NCBI GenBank assembly: GCA_904063045.1
Contig: CAJFCJ010000028.1
Span: forward strand, 1-64,000
DNA: 64,000 nucleotides
Reading direction: 5' to 3'
Source: Dimorphilus gyrociliatus
Taxonomy: Eukaryota > Annelida > Polychaeta > Dinophilidae
The position numbers and the translations under genes are program-made. Of the stretch, positions 12,289 to 24,372 are shown piece by piece; the first letter of the stretch is position 1, and each line of letters starts with the position of its first letter. Below the pieces are notes generated by a model. That model worked only from the letters and a program-made list of their open reading frames with translations. It was not told the origin of the DNA and did not search any database.

Positions 12289-12812
12289 CTTGATAGTGAA
12301 AAGTTTCTTAAAGGAGAGAGGAAGAAGGGAGTTTGCAAATGGTTTAATGTATTAAAGGGATTCGGTTTCGTGACGCCTGAAGATGGATCTATGGATATCT
12401 TTGTTCATCAGGTATAATACTCTTAAACGACAATTAAACTACATCCAATGAATAGCATTCCAATTCGCTTCGTCGATTAAAATCATGTATTTTACAACAT
12501 TAGTCAGTTGTTCATATGGAAGGATTTCGAAGTTTAGAAGAAGGTGAAGAGGTCGAATTCGTCTCAAAAGAATCTGATAAAGGTCAAGAGGCAGTTTTCA
12601 TTTGCGGCAGAGGCGGTATTCATTGTCAAGGAAGTAAAAGGAGACCACTACCAAGAAGAAAGAGTAAGAAAATAAAATGCTACAATTGCGGTGAATTTGG
12701 TAATCATATAGCCGCTAAATGCCCAAGAGGGCCTCTTCCTAAACGATGCCATCATTGTAAATCCGACCAACATTTAATAGCCGATTGTCCAGATTTCGAA
12801 AGAGACAATTGA
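12289..12812 (+). CDS. lin-28: Lin-28 RNA-binding protein (5' end unresolved)
   Basis: Lin-28 binds pre-let-7 and mRNAs and controls developmental timing. Exon 12289-12411 carries the first half of the cold-shock domain: [17 protein letters not shown] (RNP1) and DIFVHQ (RNP2). After an intron directly behind VHQ, exon 12504-12812 continues with [19 protein letters not shown], then a basic linker and two CCHC zinc knuckles. The second, [14 protein letters not shown], has standard CX2CX4HX4C spacing. The first, [15 protein letters not shown], has CX2CX5HX4C, one residue longer than usual. The stop is followed by CTAATAAA. The start is uncertain: an acceptor at 12280/12281 (phase 1) or 12288/12289 (phase 0) are both possible. 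No let-7 complementary seed site was noticed in the short 3' region. A cold-shock domain joined to paired knuckles is diagnostic. Confidence 0.92.
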
Positions 12813-13345
12813 TCTTTCTAATAAATACTGTTACTATTAAATTGATTAATATACTAATACTTTATTTTAAAGTATTCAAAGACTATTGTACTGTACAAAG
12901 AAAAAATAACTTAAAGAAACATACCAATTATTTGTTATTATAAAAAAATTGATAAACTTTCAATTAATCAATTATCTTTTTAATTATGACTTCTTTCTCT
13001 TAAAAAACCGACTATTTTATTTTATATATTTTCATATACTGTATAAATAGTTCAAACTTTAAAGATCTTTTATGAAAGTATAACTCTATTACTCATTATT
13101 TCATTGTAAAATAGTTAATGCAGCATCTCCCTCTCGTATCTCTCTATTAAATAGTCTGTCAATGCAAAAGTCTTTATATCATTTTATCTTCGTTATTAAT
13201 AATCAAATGAATAATGATTCATGCTATATTAACAACGAGCTTTATCTTATCAATAAAAGTAAAGATTATTTGGCTCTTATCAGTTGCTAATATATATCCT
13301 ATGAATTGCGTCAAACCAGACAATACAACAGAGAGAGAAGGAAAC
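12813..13345. other. Intergenic region between lin-28 and prominin copy 2
   Basis: AT-rich, no gene. It includes one copy of the palindromic CATATACTGTATAAATA motif (about 13032-13048). An upstream ATG at 13214 is in frame with the prominin but was rejected as its start (see that entry). Confidence 0.5.
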
Positions 13346-16032
13346 ATGCGCACTTTGATTATTTTTGCAGTTGTGATTTCAAATTTATCTTTCGCCTATT
13401 CTTATTCAAATCTTACTGTTGATGTTGATTTGGATCAACAGACCGGTTTAAAACCTTATAATGTTCTTGTTCGTTTTTTTATTGAGAAAGTTGTCCAGCC
13501 AAGGGGAATGTCTCGATTTCTCGATCGAGCTGGTATAGAAAATAGAAATGACTTTGACAACTATTGGAAAAATACAAAATGGCAAACAATGGTTAAGGAT
13601 TTAAGTTACGTTTTTATTGGATTTGGAATTATTGGTTTATTAGGAGTTCTTACAGTTATCTTTATAATGTTTTGTGGTGTAATAACTTGTTGTTGTCGAT
13701 GTTGCTGTACATCGAAGAAAGACAGAGAACCTGGAAATAAAGATAGTTGTAAAAGAATAGTATGTGGAACTTTTCTTTTCGTTTTGTGCCTTGTTGTTGC
13801 AGCAGTTGGATGCATTGGTATCTTCAGTAGCAATTACTTAAGTCAACAAATTCGTTACGACAACATGATGACGGATATAAATAGCGCATTTAAAGTTATT
13901 AATCCATTCATAGGAATGGCTCGTAAAGATTTGGAATCTGATTTAAAAGATGTAATCGTAAATGCTGGTGACGAGGTAAATCGGGAATTGTTTACGTTTC
14001 CTATCGATACTTTTGAAAGATTTGACAAATCTCTAAAAATCAAGGATAGTTTATCAAAAATTACAAAAGCTTGTCAACAATCAACACAACTAGAGCAAGG
14101 ATTTAATAATATGGGAACAGGCAAAGGGAGTTATGCGGGAATAAAAACTTCTCTGGATAACAGCCTGACCACTTCGAGAAATAATATAAATGGCCTCCTC
14201 ACAAACGCACAATGTAATGTTGCAGAATGTGGCCAACTTCTCAGCCAATTGCCTGACTTAAAAACCGAAGCTGACTTTTCTAACCTTCGTAAGTTATGAG
14301 CAAATTTCCTTTCTCTTTAACTTTCTACTATATCATAAATAATTATAATAGCTGATACAACTGATGCTGCTACTTCTGCAAATAATCTTGGGAATTATGA
14401 AACAGCATTCAATTTAGCTTTACAAAGGTACGAAAGAGTTGAGAATGATATAGAAAGCGTGGGACGAGATCGTTTGGATAGAGCTAGTGACGAAGTAGAC
14501 AAAATTGTTCAAACAGCTGTGTCAACATATAATGATGTGGACAAAAAAATTGGAAATATTAAACTATCAGATCCTGTTATATCACCAAAAGCCAAGGACG
14601 TGACCTCAAAAGTTTCAAAAATTGTTGGAAATGCTTTAATTGGTACATTTAGTATGCTACTTTTAATAACATTCCTATTTGTTATGGGTATTTTTTGTGG
14701 TGGAGCTTTGCCTCTTCCAAAGACGCAAGGTGGTGGTTGTTGCAACTCTCGCCATGGTGGCCGGCTCCTTATGGCTGGGGTAGGTCTGTTTTTCATTTTC
14801 GGATGGTTGTTCTACCTCATCGCAACAGCTTTTTTCTTATCTGGTGGAGTTGTTCAGGCCAATGTTTGTAGACATTTAAGAAATGAGGACTACGATTTAA
14901 ATAGAATATGGGATATTGCCAAAGGCAGTATCAATGTGGATATTATTAAAAATTCTTCCCTGAAAATGACAGATTTCTTAGCTTCAACACGAAATGCAGT
15001 TCCTCTTTATAGGGCCCTTGAAATAGAAAAAATCAAAGGATTGAATATATCTGATGCACTAAACTTGGATAAATACGATATCAAGAGACTAATGCAGGAA
15101 ATATCTAGTATTTCAATTGATGTTAATATGGAAGTATTTCCAGTTGCTCTCCAAGGACCATTAGATACAGTGGCAAGGAATTTTGATAATGTACAATTAA
15201 AAGAATGGTCAAACGAACTCTTGAAACCAGTTACAAAAACACCTGTAGGCTATTTTGCTTCAAAATTACGCGATATTGCTATAAAGGTGCAAGAGCCACT
15301 AAGAACACAATTAAATACTGAAGCAAACACATTAAGTGGAATTGAACAAGGTGATGTATCTTCAGCAGAATCTACAAAAACTTCGATAGACACTGCTACA
15401 AATCAAGTAGGAAGTATAATTGGCTTTGATCCGTTTAAACTTATTGTAGATTCTTTGAAACTTGGCAATGATAGGTTAACTACTAACGGTAAGACATTTT
15501 GCAGATTAGACATTTTTATATTTGATATATTTGATATATTTTTACTGATTAGCTGATTTTTTTTTGTTTTTATCAGGCGAAAACGAAATTAAGTTTGCTA
15601 TTGGAAATCAAACTCTATTAATATATCAAAGGGTAGAAGGAAGTGCTCAACAAGTTATCATTAATGTGAATGATAAAATTGCTCCGACAAAACCATTATA
15701 TTTAATGTATGGGTCACTTCGACACGTTAGCTGTGAGAGAGTATTACTCTCATTTAATTCTATGTGGTTTTCAATGGGCTGGGTGCTTTTCTTCCTGCAA
15801 ATATCTGTAATTTTAGCTCTAAGTTTATCGACGCTCTACAGAAAAGAAGTACCAACTAATAGCGTTGAACCTCTCAGGGAAGAAAAAATTCCTATTTTTA
15901 CTTCCTCTGAACGTAAGCAACAACTGATAAAATCTTATCAGAAAATTCATGACTTGCTTTTTTCTTACAGCTCAACCAAGAGTTGGATTCACTTATAAAA
16001 CTAAGGTGCACCCAGATAGGGATCCTATATAA
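13346..16032 (+). CDS. Prominin-like five-transmembrane glycoprotein, copy 2
   Basis: Tandem relative of the prominin at 8155. Exons 13346-14288, 14352-15488, 15577-15912 and 15971-16032 sum to 825 aa. I chose ATG 13346 because it starts a clean signal peptide (MRTLIIFAVVISNLSFAYS) aligned with copy 1; an in-frame ATG at 13214 would bury it. Shared landmarks are VVQPxxxxxFLxxAxIxxxxxxxNYW, TM1, CCCRCCC, the DSCKR/DTCKR segment before TM2, FCGGALPLP in TM3, VCRHLR after TM4, and MWFSMGWVLFFLQ in TM5. The last small exon (QPRVGFTYKTKVHPDRDPI-stop) requires the GT/AG intron 15913-15970; otherwise the frame runs to 15998. Gene order prominin, lin-28, prominin suggests duplication with lin-28 between the copies. 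The gene ends 243 bp from the end of CCDC15 on the other strand. Confidence 0.9.
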
Positions 16033-16275
16033 GAGTTAGAAGAGAAGGAAAGAAAGAAGGAGAAAGAGAGAGAGAGAGAGAGAAAAGAATACTTAAATAA
16101 ACTGCACTAATAGAGAATGATTACGCATCAGTTAATCTGTCTCATTTTTTTACCCATACTCTTTTTTGTAAGACTAGCTATATATTTCCATAAAATAAAT
16201 AATTTAATAAAAAAAACAACATTCACAATCACGACGTCAGTACTTTCGAATCGAGAAATCAACATTGTTTATTCC

Positions 16276-17798
16276 TTATCTAAAACTACTTAGTAACGAT
16301 TGTAAAGCTCGTTCATATGCTTTACGGTTTTGATAAAATATACAATTATTAGCGCACGTATCAGGATCCGCCTCCCAAAATGTTTCTGCGCATGAGCATA
16401 AAGGTGGTAATTTAATTTTTTTCAGTTCCATACTTTCCCGAATTTGAGCTTTTAGAGCAGTTAGATATCTTTCTTCTTCGCATTTTTTTCTAGTTTGTAA
16501 TCTAAAATTGATAAATTATTAATAATTTAAACCATTAGATAATTTTCAGAGTTTATTTTTATAAGCAGAGCTTACTTTACTTCCTCTTGGTGATATTTAT
16601 TTATTACATCTGGCTTTGGACGTTCAGCCTGTCTAATCTTTAGAGCGTGTTCTCTTTCAATCTGCCTCCTTTCCATCTCTTTTTGTCGTTTCAATATTTC
16701 AATTTCTTTCGCTTGCTGCCTCCTCTTCTCAGTCTCTCGAACATTTTGTCTTTCCAATTCGGCGAAAACCTTACGAACTAGATTTTTCTGGGAAGCTTTA
16801 AGTGATTTTTCCTCTTCAGTCGTAACGATAGGCCTCATATCCAATACGGCACGTTTACCTGTATATAAAGTTTACGACTTAGCACCTATTGTTTGCGTTA
16901 TAAATTCGTTTACTCACAAACTTCGCTAACTTTATTCTTATCAACTCTACAAATTATGACATCATCGTCTTCTACACCTAGATCAGTCACATCCAAAGAT
17001 AGTTGACTCATGTCGAAACTATGCTTATTCTGATTTTCTTTATTCTTTCGATTTTTTTTCTTTGATTTTCTCATTGGTCTATCTTCGTCAATACAAAATC
17101 TCACTGTTTGTGAATCTTTCTTTATTGAATTTCCTTTTAATTCCATTCTATCGTTGGTTTTTATTAAATTTTCATCGTTGTCATCTTGATCATTACCTAA
17201 AAAGGTTTCTTGCTCATCTATATCGGCTACTTTTTGGCGGGCTAGAGCGTTCCGAGCGCTCTGTGTTGTGCTAAAAACATGTTGCTTTCTCTCCTCAAAC
17301 ATACGTGGGGCAGATATATCAACGGATAATGCCGTTGGTGTGGTTGATTGAGTTGATAAGATTCCTGCTGTTTGCGGAAATGAACAGTATTTGAGTATTT
17401 TTTGTTCACACTGAAGAGCAATTGCTGAGCGTCTGTCCCTTTCTTCCCTTTTAATTTTGTTCAATTTTTGCACCCTACGTTTGACCTCCTCTTGAAAGTT
17501 ACGTAATTTTGTATGTTTCTCAGCTATAATAGTTCTTATCTTTTCTTCTTCGATGATTGCTTGTTCCTACAATTAAAAATGTTTTATTTATAAACTTGTT
17601 GAAACTTGTTATGAGCGATATTACAGGTGGAAAAAATCAGAATTAAATTACCCTCGGATCAGGTATGAATTCAGTCTCATCAATTGCTAATTCAACCCAT
17701 GCACCAACTGGGCGAATTTCTTTAGTTCTCGCACCAAATATACAAGGCGTACTTTTTTGTTTATTCTTACTTGTTTTCGGTATTGCGAGGGACGCCAT
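16276..17798 (-). CDS. CCDC15: Coiled-coil domain-containing protein 15 (centriolar)
   Basis: Four exons on the minus strand: 17652-17798, 16918-17566, 16576-16858 and 16276-16501, summing to 434 aa, much shorter than human CCDC15. The N-terminus carries the family hallmark RPVGAWVELA. Coiled coil (EEEKIRTIIAEKHTKLRNFQ) and basic repeats (KLNKIKREERDRR) follow, then a low-complexity middle, a second coiled coil (KRQKEMERRQIEREH) and a conserved-looking C-terminus, LPPLCSCAETFWEADPDTC followed by ANNCIFYQN. Vertebrate CCDC15 has been placed in the inner scaffold of centrioles; a role in centriole or cilium stability here is by homology. Identity rests mainly on the two end motifs. Confidence 0.78.
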
Positions 17799-18460
17799 GA
17801 CTTGAGGCAACTGGTAAACGTATATTTCGCCAAAATTTAAATATTTTACAAAATCCCCTTATGTTAATAGACTCTAAATGTAAGAGTGAGTATTAATTAG
17901 CAAGCCAAAGTTGACATACTAAGTCTAAACTCAACATGTCATCCTCTTAATCATAAAGAGTTAATTAAATAACATGATTATAATTTGCTTTTAACTGTAG
18001 AGTACTGAACTATACATTAATGACACGACTAATTAGGCATAAAATAATTCTTTCTCCTTGTCCTATCCATCGAGGAATCCTGCTATATGTAAATCTATGT
18101 TTTTTCCCTCCTAGCTTTGTTCCCTAATTAAGAAATAAAAGAAAATACAAATAAAGTTATGTTATACTAATTTTCGCTTGTTTCCTTTCTCTATATTCAT
18201 AACTACTAGACGAATTAGCTATTATACAATGTAAACGTTGTCAAACTCTTTAGAGAATGCAACAGCAACTGACTGGACATAGGATTTGCTTGTTAAAAGA
18301 AAATTACTTTTAATCAAAATAAAGAAACTTTCCAATTGTTCTGCATAATTCAATTTTAAAAAAAACAAGCATTGTTGAAGAAAAAGAGGAAAACAACTAC
18401 AGTACTCTACTTTCTAAATAAATAAAAAAGGGTAAATGTTCTTGTTCGCTATTCTTTCAC

Positions 18461-18465
<5 letters not shown>

Positions 18466-18500
<35 letters not shown>
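18466..18500. repeat. (GA)n microsatellite
   Basis: Uninterrupted GA dinucleotides for about 35 bp in non-coding DNA. Confidence 0.95.
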
Positions 18501-18502
<2 letters not shown>

Positions 18503-19627
18503 AACTGTTGTTGGCGACATCTATATATAAGTTAGACAATCAATTATTAAGTCCAACAGGGGGACTAGAATTTTTTCAAAGAATTCCTAGAAACTATGAT
18601 TTAAAATGCTAAGGAACTAAGTGCTGATGTATAAAAGAGAGGAATTCTATTCTAAAATTAAATTTAACCATTCTTTTGTTAAATGTATATAAAATAGAGT
18701 TAATTTTTGAGTAAGAAAAAATCTACAATATAAATAGTTTCAATTGGAAATAATTTACTAGGACAATCTACAAAGTTTAGGTTCGTTGATTTGTATAAAT
18801 GTCACGTGGGGTAGTTGGTCTCCGAGCTGAAAACTATTAAGAATGGAGCGGTTTTAGTACAAATAAGAAGCACGTGTTCCCGGGCAAACAATCTTAGTAA
18901 TGGCTTTTCTTATGTGCCTTCTTCTTTTCTAATAGCTTGCACAGCATTGTATGACAAATGTACAACCTATATATTCTTATAATAATACAGGAATTTTAGC
19001 TTCATTTTCCCTTCTCTTCTTTTAAGTTCCATCATAATTTCATTGTTTCGTTTCATCTTTATCATTTTCTTTTGAGCTTTGAAATATTTATAAATGGCAC
19101 TTTTAATGTTCATAAAATATATGTAATGAAAGTAGAATTTTATGATTATCATTAAATTTTCAATAATTTCGAAGAGGATCAGCTTGTCTACCAGGCCAAT
19201 TTAAATGTAGAAACCAGGCTTATTATTTCAAAGGCAGGTCTTTTCATTGCAATTAATTCATAATTACCCTTCTTTGGGTTAATAAAAATACATAACAGAG
19301 TGATATAACACGTAAACAGTATAATAAATATAAAAATAGCTTAAAGAGTATTGTCTCTGGCAGCAAAACTACTAGGAAATGACACCTTATTTGTTTTTTT
19401 TTTGTTTATATTTGTATGAAATTTCTATGTGTACACACTGTAATAAACTGCAAAAAAAATGGCTATAATTAAAAGCTGCAGTATTCAACGAAATCAATAC
19501 TTTATTCTTTTTATAATTACAATCATTATCAATATAATATTTGCTAAAATGTACTAAAATGGAAATGTTAAACTTAAAAAAAAAGGAAAAAAACGACATC
19601 TCCTGGGAGAATTTCTCATAAAAAAGA

Positions 19628-19846
19628 TTAATCTCTCTCTCTCGCTCTTTCTTTCTTTATCTCTGTATCTGCTTTTTGATTTCTGTTCCCTTTCATAACA
19701 TTCGACATTAAAATATCAAAAGATTGTGTAATGATACTAATTCGTCCGTTCATTTGCATCCCGTATGGTAACTGGTGATGACTTTCATCCCCACTCTTTA
19801 CTATTTCAAATGGTCGCAAAGTCATCTGGCTATTACCATATGGCAT
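19628..19846 (-). CDS. Uncertain short open frame, possible isolated exon
   Basis: 72 codons from an ATG at 19846 (MPYGNSQMTLRPFEIVKSG...). The first ~55 residues have mixed, protein-like composition, including QLPYGMQMNGRISIITQSFD. The tail becomes Lys/Arg/Glu-rich because it reads a purine repeat. No family is recognised and no partner exons are seen, so it may be a chance frame. Confidence 0.15.
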   Translation of the reverse strand: MPYGNSQMTLRPFEIVKSGDESHHQLPYGMQMNGRISIITQSFDILMSNVMKGNRNQKADTEIKKERARERD

Positions 19847-21364
19847 ATATTGAATAGATGTATAGCTTAAGTTTTTTTAATACGTCGAAGGTATAATAGA
19901 TATCGACAAAAAGAGATATTTCCTCGTATGCCTTTCAAATACTTGTAATATTAAGTAAGTTTTATAAAAATTCCAATCATAATGCGAAGAGTATAGTAAA
20001 CTTGCTAAAATACGCGGCCTATACTACGTAATTTCAACCATCTTTCCATCAAACGTAGAGAAATATTAAACTTCTCACAACACTGATTCGAGAACTTTAG
20101 AATTACAAGATTCATTGTTGACTATAATTGTATTCCTTCCATATAAATCAATAAATCAATAAGATTTCCAATTTATCTTTATTATATTGTACAATCGCAC
20201 TTGGGTAATTCAGTATGATAAATTTAATTGAATATATTAGTACAATCATTGGTAAGCATAATAATAATCGTCTTAATAATAGGTGAAGAGGTTGGGACTT
20301 GAAAAGGAGTCTTATAAGATATTATATATACTGTATATTTATATATATATAAAGTATTCTCAGCTAAAAAATGAGGGATGTTTTCAAAACTGCCCCTAAC
20401 TCCTTTCAAAGAAATAAATAATAACTAAAGAGAAAGAGAATAGGAATAGCTTTCATTGACAGCATATAGTAATTAATAAAAAAAAATTCTCTATGATTAA
20501 CTCATTATATTTAGGGATATTACTAAACGGAATTATGCGTTAAAGGTATCACTTATCTGTTATACATGTATGTATAGTACTTGTCACAATTCAGTGAATA
20601 GTATCAATAAATAATATTCGATACTATAGAATATAAGATCCGTCGGTAGTAAAGTATTTCGGAATTATAAAACCCTCAATATTATTCTTATCTATTTAGG
20701 GTGAATAAGAAAAGATCAGTTGTCAGTTTATAGGTTTAGTAATAAAAATAAACAACTTGAGTGTTGGCAAAAACTTTATCGGTCCAAAGAGAAATAGCTG
20801 TTACAGCTTTAAACATAAACAAACATTTACTTTCTGGAACATTCGAATTTTACAAGTCATTGCTAAGCTTTAGTTTTTGACCAGTATTAACTATCTACAC
20901 ATTTTGATGAGGGACTACTTGTAGATATACGTATATATATATAAACAGTATATATTGGATAATAACAATGGAAATACAATATATAAAGTTGTTTAAAACA
21001 TGCATATATGTAGGATATATAAATATTTATATTTATTGAAATAAACACCATAATAGTCTTATATGCTTTAAACTCTTGTTGTGATAAAGGAAAATACTTC
21101 TTCGAAAAATTCAATACGTTGAATAACCATAAAATGAATGTATTAATAATATTTTCAATGCTAGTTTTAGGAGAGAGACATAAAGGGTTTATTAATAGAA
21201 ATATTGTTATCCATTACTTAGGTTAATAAGCTTTTTAACTAATAATTAGTTTATTTCTTTATTAAAACTTCTATTTTTTAGAACTATTAAAATATACAGT
21301 ATTAGCAATTTTCTTATATATTTTCCGTTTCAATAAGGCAAAAAGGATTCTCTTCTTTCTTCCT

Positions 21365-23578
21365 CTAATATTTCTGCGATAATTTTGTGCAGACTGTTTT
21401 AACCTCCAGATATTCTTCAACGCCATAAGTACCTCTGAAAAGATGAAAACGTCATCGTTAATATGTCTGTTTAATGAAAACTGATTACTTGTCCTTTTTC
21501 TAGTTTTTAAATCATTTCATAAACACAAAATTTCATAGAGTATGTTAAGCAATATAAAATAATTTTACAAGTTTTAATTTGTAAAGAATATAGAAGAGAA
21601 AGCCTTAATATTTTATTATATACTAACAATTCTCTTCCGATTCCAGATTGTTTATAGCCGCCGAAAGGCTGTTGGGGACTAAAATAATTAACACAATTAA
21701 CCCAAATTGTTCCTGCTTTGATAGCATGGGCGACGGTTAGACTGGTTTCCAAATCTTTTGTGAAAACGCAAGCGGCTAAGCCGTAATGGGTGTTATTAGC
21801 TTTCTCAATAACTTCATCAATTGTTTTGAATTTAAAGATGCTTTGAACGGGTCCGAAAATTTCTTCGCGTCCAATTCTCATATTTTCGTTTACATCGGAG
21901 AAAACGGTTGGTTCAACAAAGTAGCCACTTCGATCCATTCTTTTACCTCCACAATGTAATTTAGCACCTTCCTTTTTACCACTCTCGATTAAATCGAGGA
22001 TCTTTTTCAAACTGTCTTCATCGACTTGAGGTCCACTTTCAGACTTTTTATCAAATCCATCGCCTACAACGCGTTTCTAGGAAGATAAAGCATTATTTAA
22101 ATATAGTACCAAAAATATACTAAATTTATATGCTATGTACTCTATATACTATATACTTTATATATATATGTAAGCATCGGTGATATTTTTATATTTATAG
22201 CACATTTTATCCTATACATTTCGTTTAGGTGATGCTAAAAATAGTAAAGAAAGTGATCTTGATGTAATATTACTTTAGCTCTCTCTACGCTTCGCTTAAC
22301 GAATTCCTCGTAAATATCTTCGTGTACGTAAGTTCTAGAACCAGCACAACAAATTTGACCAGAGTGGTACATGATTGATTGATGTGCCATCTCGACAGCG
22401 TAGTCCACTGTATGATAATTATTGAATTAATTAAGAGAAAGGTAATGTAGGTCAAGGATATGATACTAACAGTCAGCGTCTGCGAAGATAATATTTGGGC
22501 TTTTGCCTCCTAATTCTAAGCTGACTTTTTTTAGGTTAGAGTCAGCGGATGCTTTTAAAATTAGTTTCCCAACTTCAGTTGAACCTGTAAAAGATACTTT
22601 GGCGATATCCATGTGATTAGAAATTGCCGCTCCCGCAGTTGGTCCATAACCTGGCACCATATTGACAACACCAGCAGGGAATTCGGCTTTCTTAAACAAA
22701 CTAGCAATAAATAGCGATGCTAATGGGGTCTGCTCGGCTGGCTTAATGACCAAGGTACAACCGGCTGCTAATGCAGGTCCTATTTTCATGCACAAGATGC
22801 TTATTGGGAAATTCCATGGAACAATGAGTCCACAAACCCCAATTGGTTCTCGTCTTGTATAACTAAAAACTGGGCCATCTGATCAATAAAAAATTCCTAT
22901 AGACAAATGTATTATTAGACAAAAATATAGTCAAACTTACCTGATAATAATGTTTGCCCGTTGATCTTATCGGCAAGTCCAGCGTAATAAGTCAAAAGAC
23001 TAACTCCTTGCAAAACCTCTCCAATAGAGGCAGTTAGAGGTTTTCCACTATCAATTGTGTTCAGCTCCTATAAAATTTTACTATTTTAAACTTGAAAATT
23101 ATTATTTGTACCTAGTTCTTTACCGTAATTATTGATACGTTATCTTTTATAAGGTGAGCCAGACGTATCAACAGCTCTCCTCTTTGAGAGGCATTCATCT
23201 GTGTCCAGGTTGATTTTCTTTCAAAAGCCTTTTTGGCAGCCTGCACTGCTTGGTTAACGTCAGCCTATCGAGAGAAAGAAAATTGGTGCAATTAATAAAT
23301 TTCCTAAAAGCTTTTGGTTTATCTGGACAGACCCAGTTAAAAAGTCAAAAGTGAACAAAATAAATTTGTCAAACCTCATCAGCTTCTTGAATATCAGCAA
23401 CACTCTCCCCAGTAGACGGATTTATGACCGGAAAAGTTTTACCGCTTTTAGAATCAACCCATTCGTTGTTTATGAAAAGCTGAAAGAGAGATAGAAAAGA
23501 TCAGAGGAGAATATACTTTTCCCTACTTATAATTCCATATTTTACCTTTCTGAATTCGATGTTAACGTTGCTTGCCAT
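21365..23578 (-). CDS. Aldehyde dehydrogenase, ALDH1A/ALDH2 class
   Basis: NAD(P)-dependent oxidation of aldehydes to acids. Eight minus-strand exons: 23546-23578, 23375-23479, 23124-23264, 22941-23067, 22471-22878, 22274-22407, 21628-22076 and 21365-21434, giving 488 aa. All landmarks are present: VPWNFP and KPAEQTP for cofactor binding, GFTGSTEVG-type [10 protein letters not shown], the general-base Glu in LELGGKSPN, the catalytic Cys in [17 protein letters not shown], and the end [14 protein letters not shown]. The short N-terminus ([18 protein letters not shown]) has no mitochondrial presequence, so a cytosolic ALDH1A-like enzyme is more likely than ALDH2. Retinal as substrate is possible but unproven. 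The donor at 21627 lies inside GRE-L; reading through it loses the C-terminus. It is divergent from the Trk gene, 0.8 kb apart. Confidence 0.95.
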
Positions 23579-24372
23579 TGTCTTGTTTTTAAGCTTGCTA
23601 GTTGTCTTCGATTGAAAATCAGACTTTCAAATGTCTCTATCTAGAACTATCGATAACAAAAAAATCAAGGCCACTGAGACCAACCAATGTATTGTGGACT
23701 ATGAACGATGAGCGATAGTTGGGAAATACATTCTCAACTGTTCTAAATTAAACTTAGGAAAAGCCATTCGGTGACTTGAATTGATCAATGCGGTCAAAGG
23801 TTATCTCAGATATTAATATACAATATTAATTTTGTAATTAATTAATGCACAACTTACTTAATTGTTATGTCACGAACATTTGTATTATTATGGAGTTGCT
23901 AGGGAAGCCCGACGGCTGGTTGGTTCTGAAAGAGAGGTGTAGGAGGAAGGCGACGGATTAAGCATAATAAAAATTTTGTTGATTGGAAAGAAATAGAATG
24001 AATAAGAAACTACTCGAGCTAAAGGCGAGTAGACTAAGAGGCTTTTGTAACGTAGGATTCTTAATCAGTCGTTTGGAAGTACCAAGTAAAGAGGAGAACT
24101 CTGGAAAGACAGATAGGTAACTACTGATAACAATGCTGCTGAAAGCCTACATTTACCGACTTTCGAAGAACTCTTCCAGTTGATTATTACGTTATATTAT
24201 TGATTTGAAAAAAGATCTCAATAATGAAACAGGAAAATACAAAAAGATAAAAAACTGCAAACCGTGCAATAAATCTGTAAAAATTAATAGCGATTTTTCA
24301 AAACTTATATTCCCCCGCCAGATGGCATTATATCGACTGACTTCTCAGTCAGTTTGAAGTTCGAGTGACACT
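23579..24372. promoter_or_regulatory. Shared upstream region of ALDH and Trk genes
   Basis: 795 bp between two head-to-head start codons, with no coding exon. It should hold both promoters. A CCAGATGGC motif (24318-24326) lies 47 bp before the Trk start codon. Confidence 0.4.

Larger units (their letters stand above)
17799..21364. other. Gene-poor stretch with GA microsatellite
   Basis: About 3.6 kb with no convincing gene. It contains a perfect (GA)n run at 18466-18500, AT-rich sequence, palindromic TATATACTGTATAT copies near 20325-20345 and 20931-20957, and one unexplained minus-strand open frame (19628-19846, listed separately). Confidence 0.5.
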
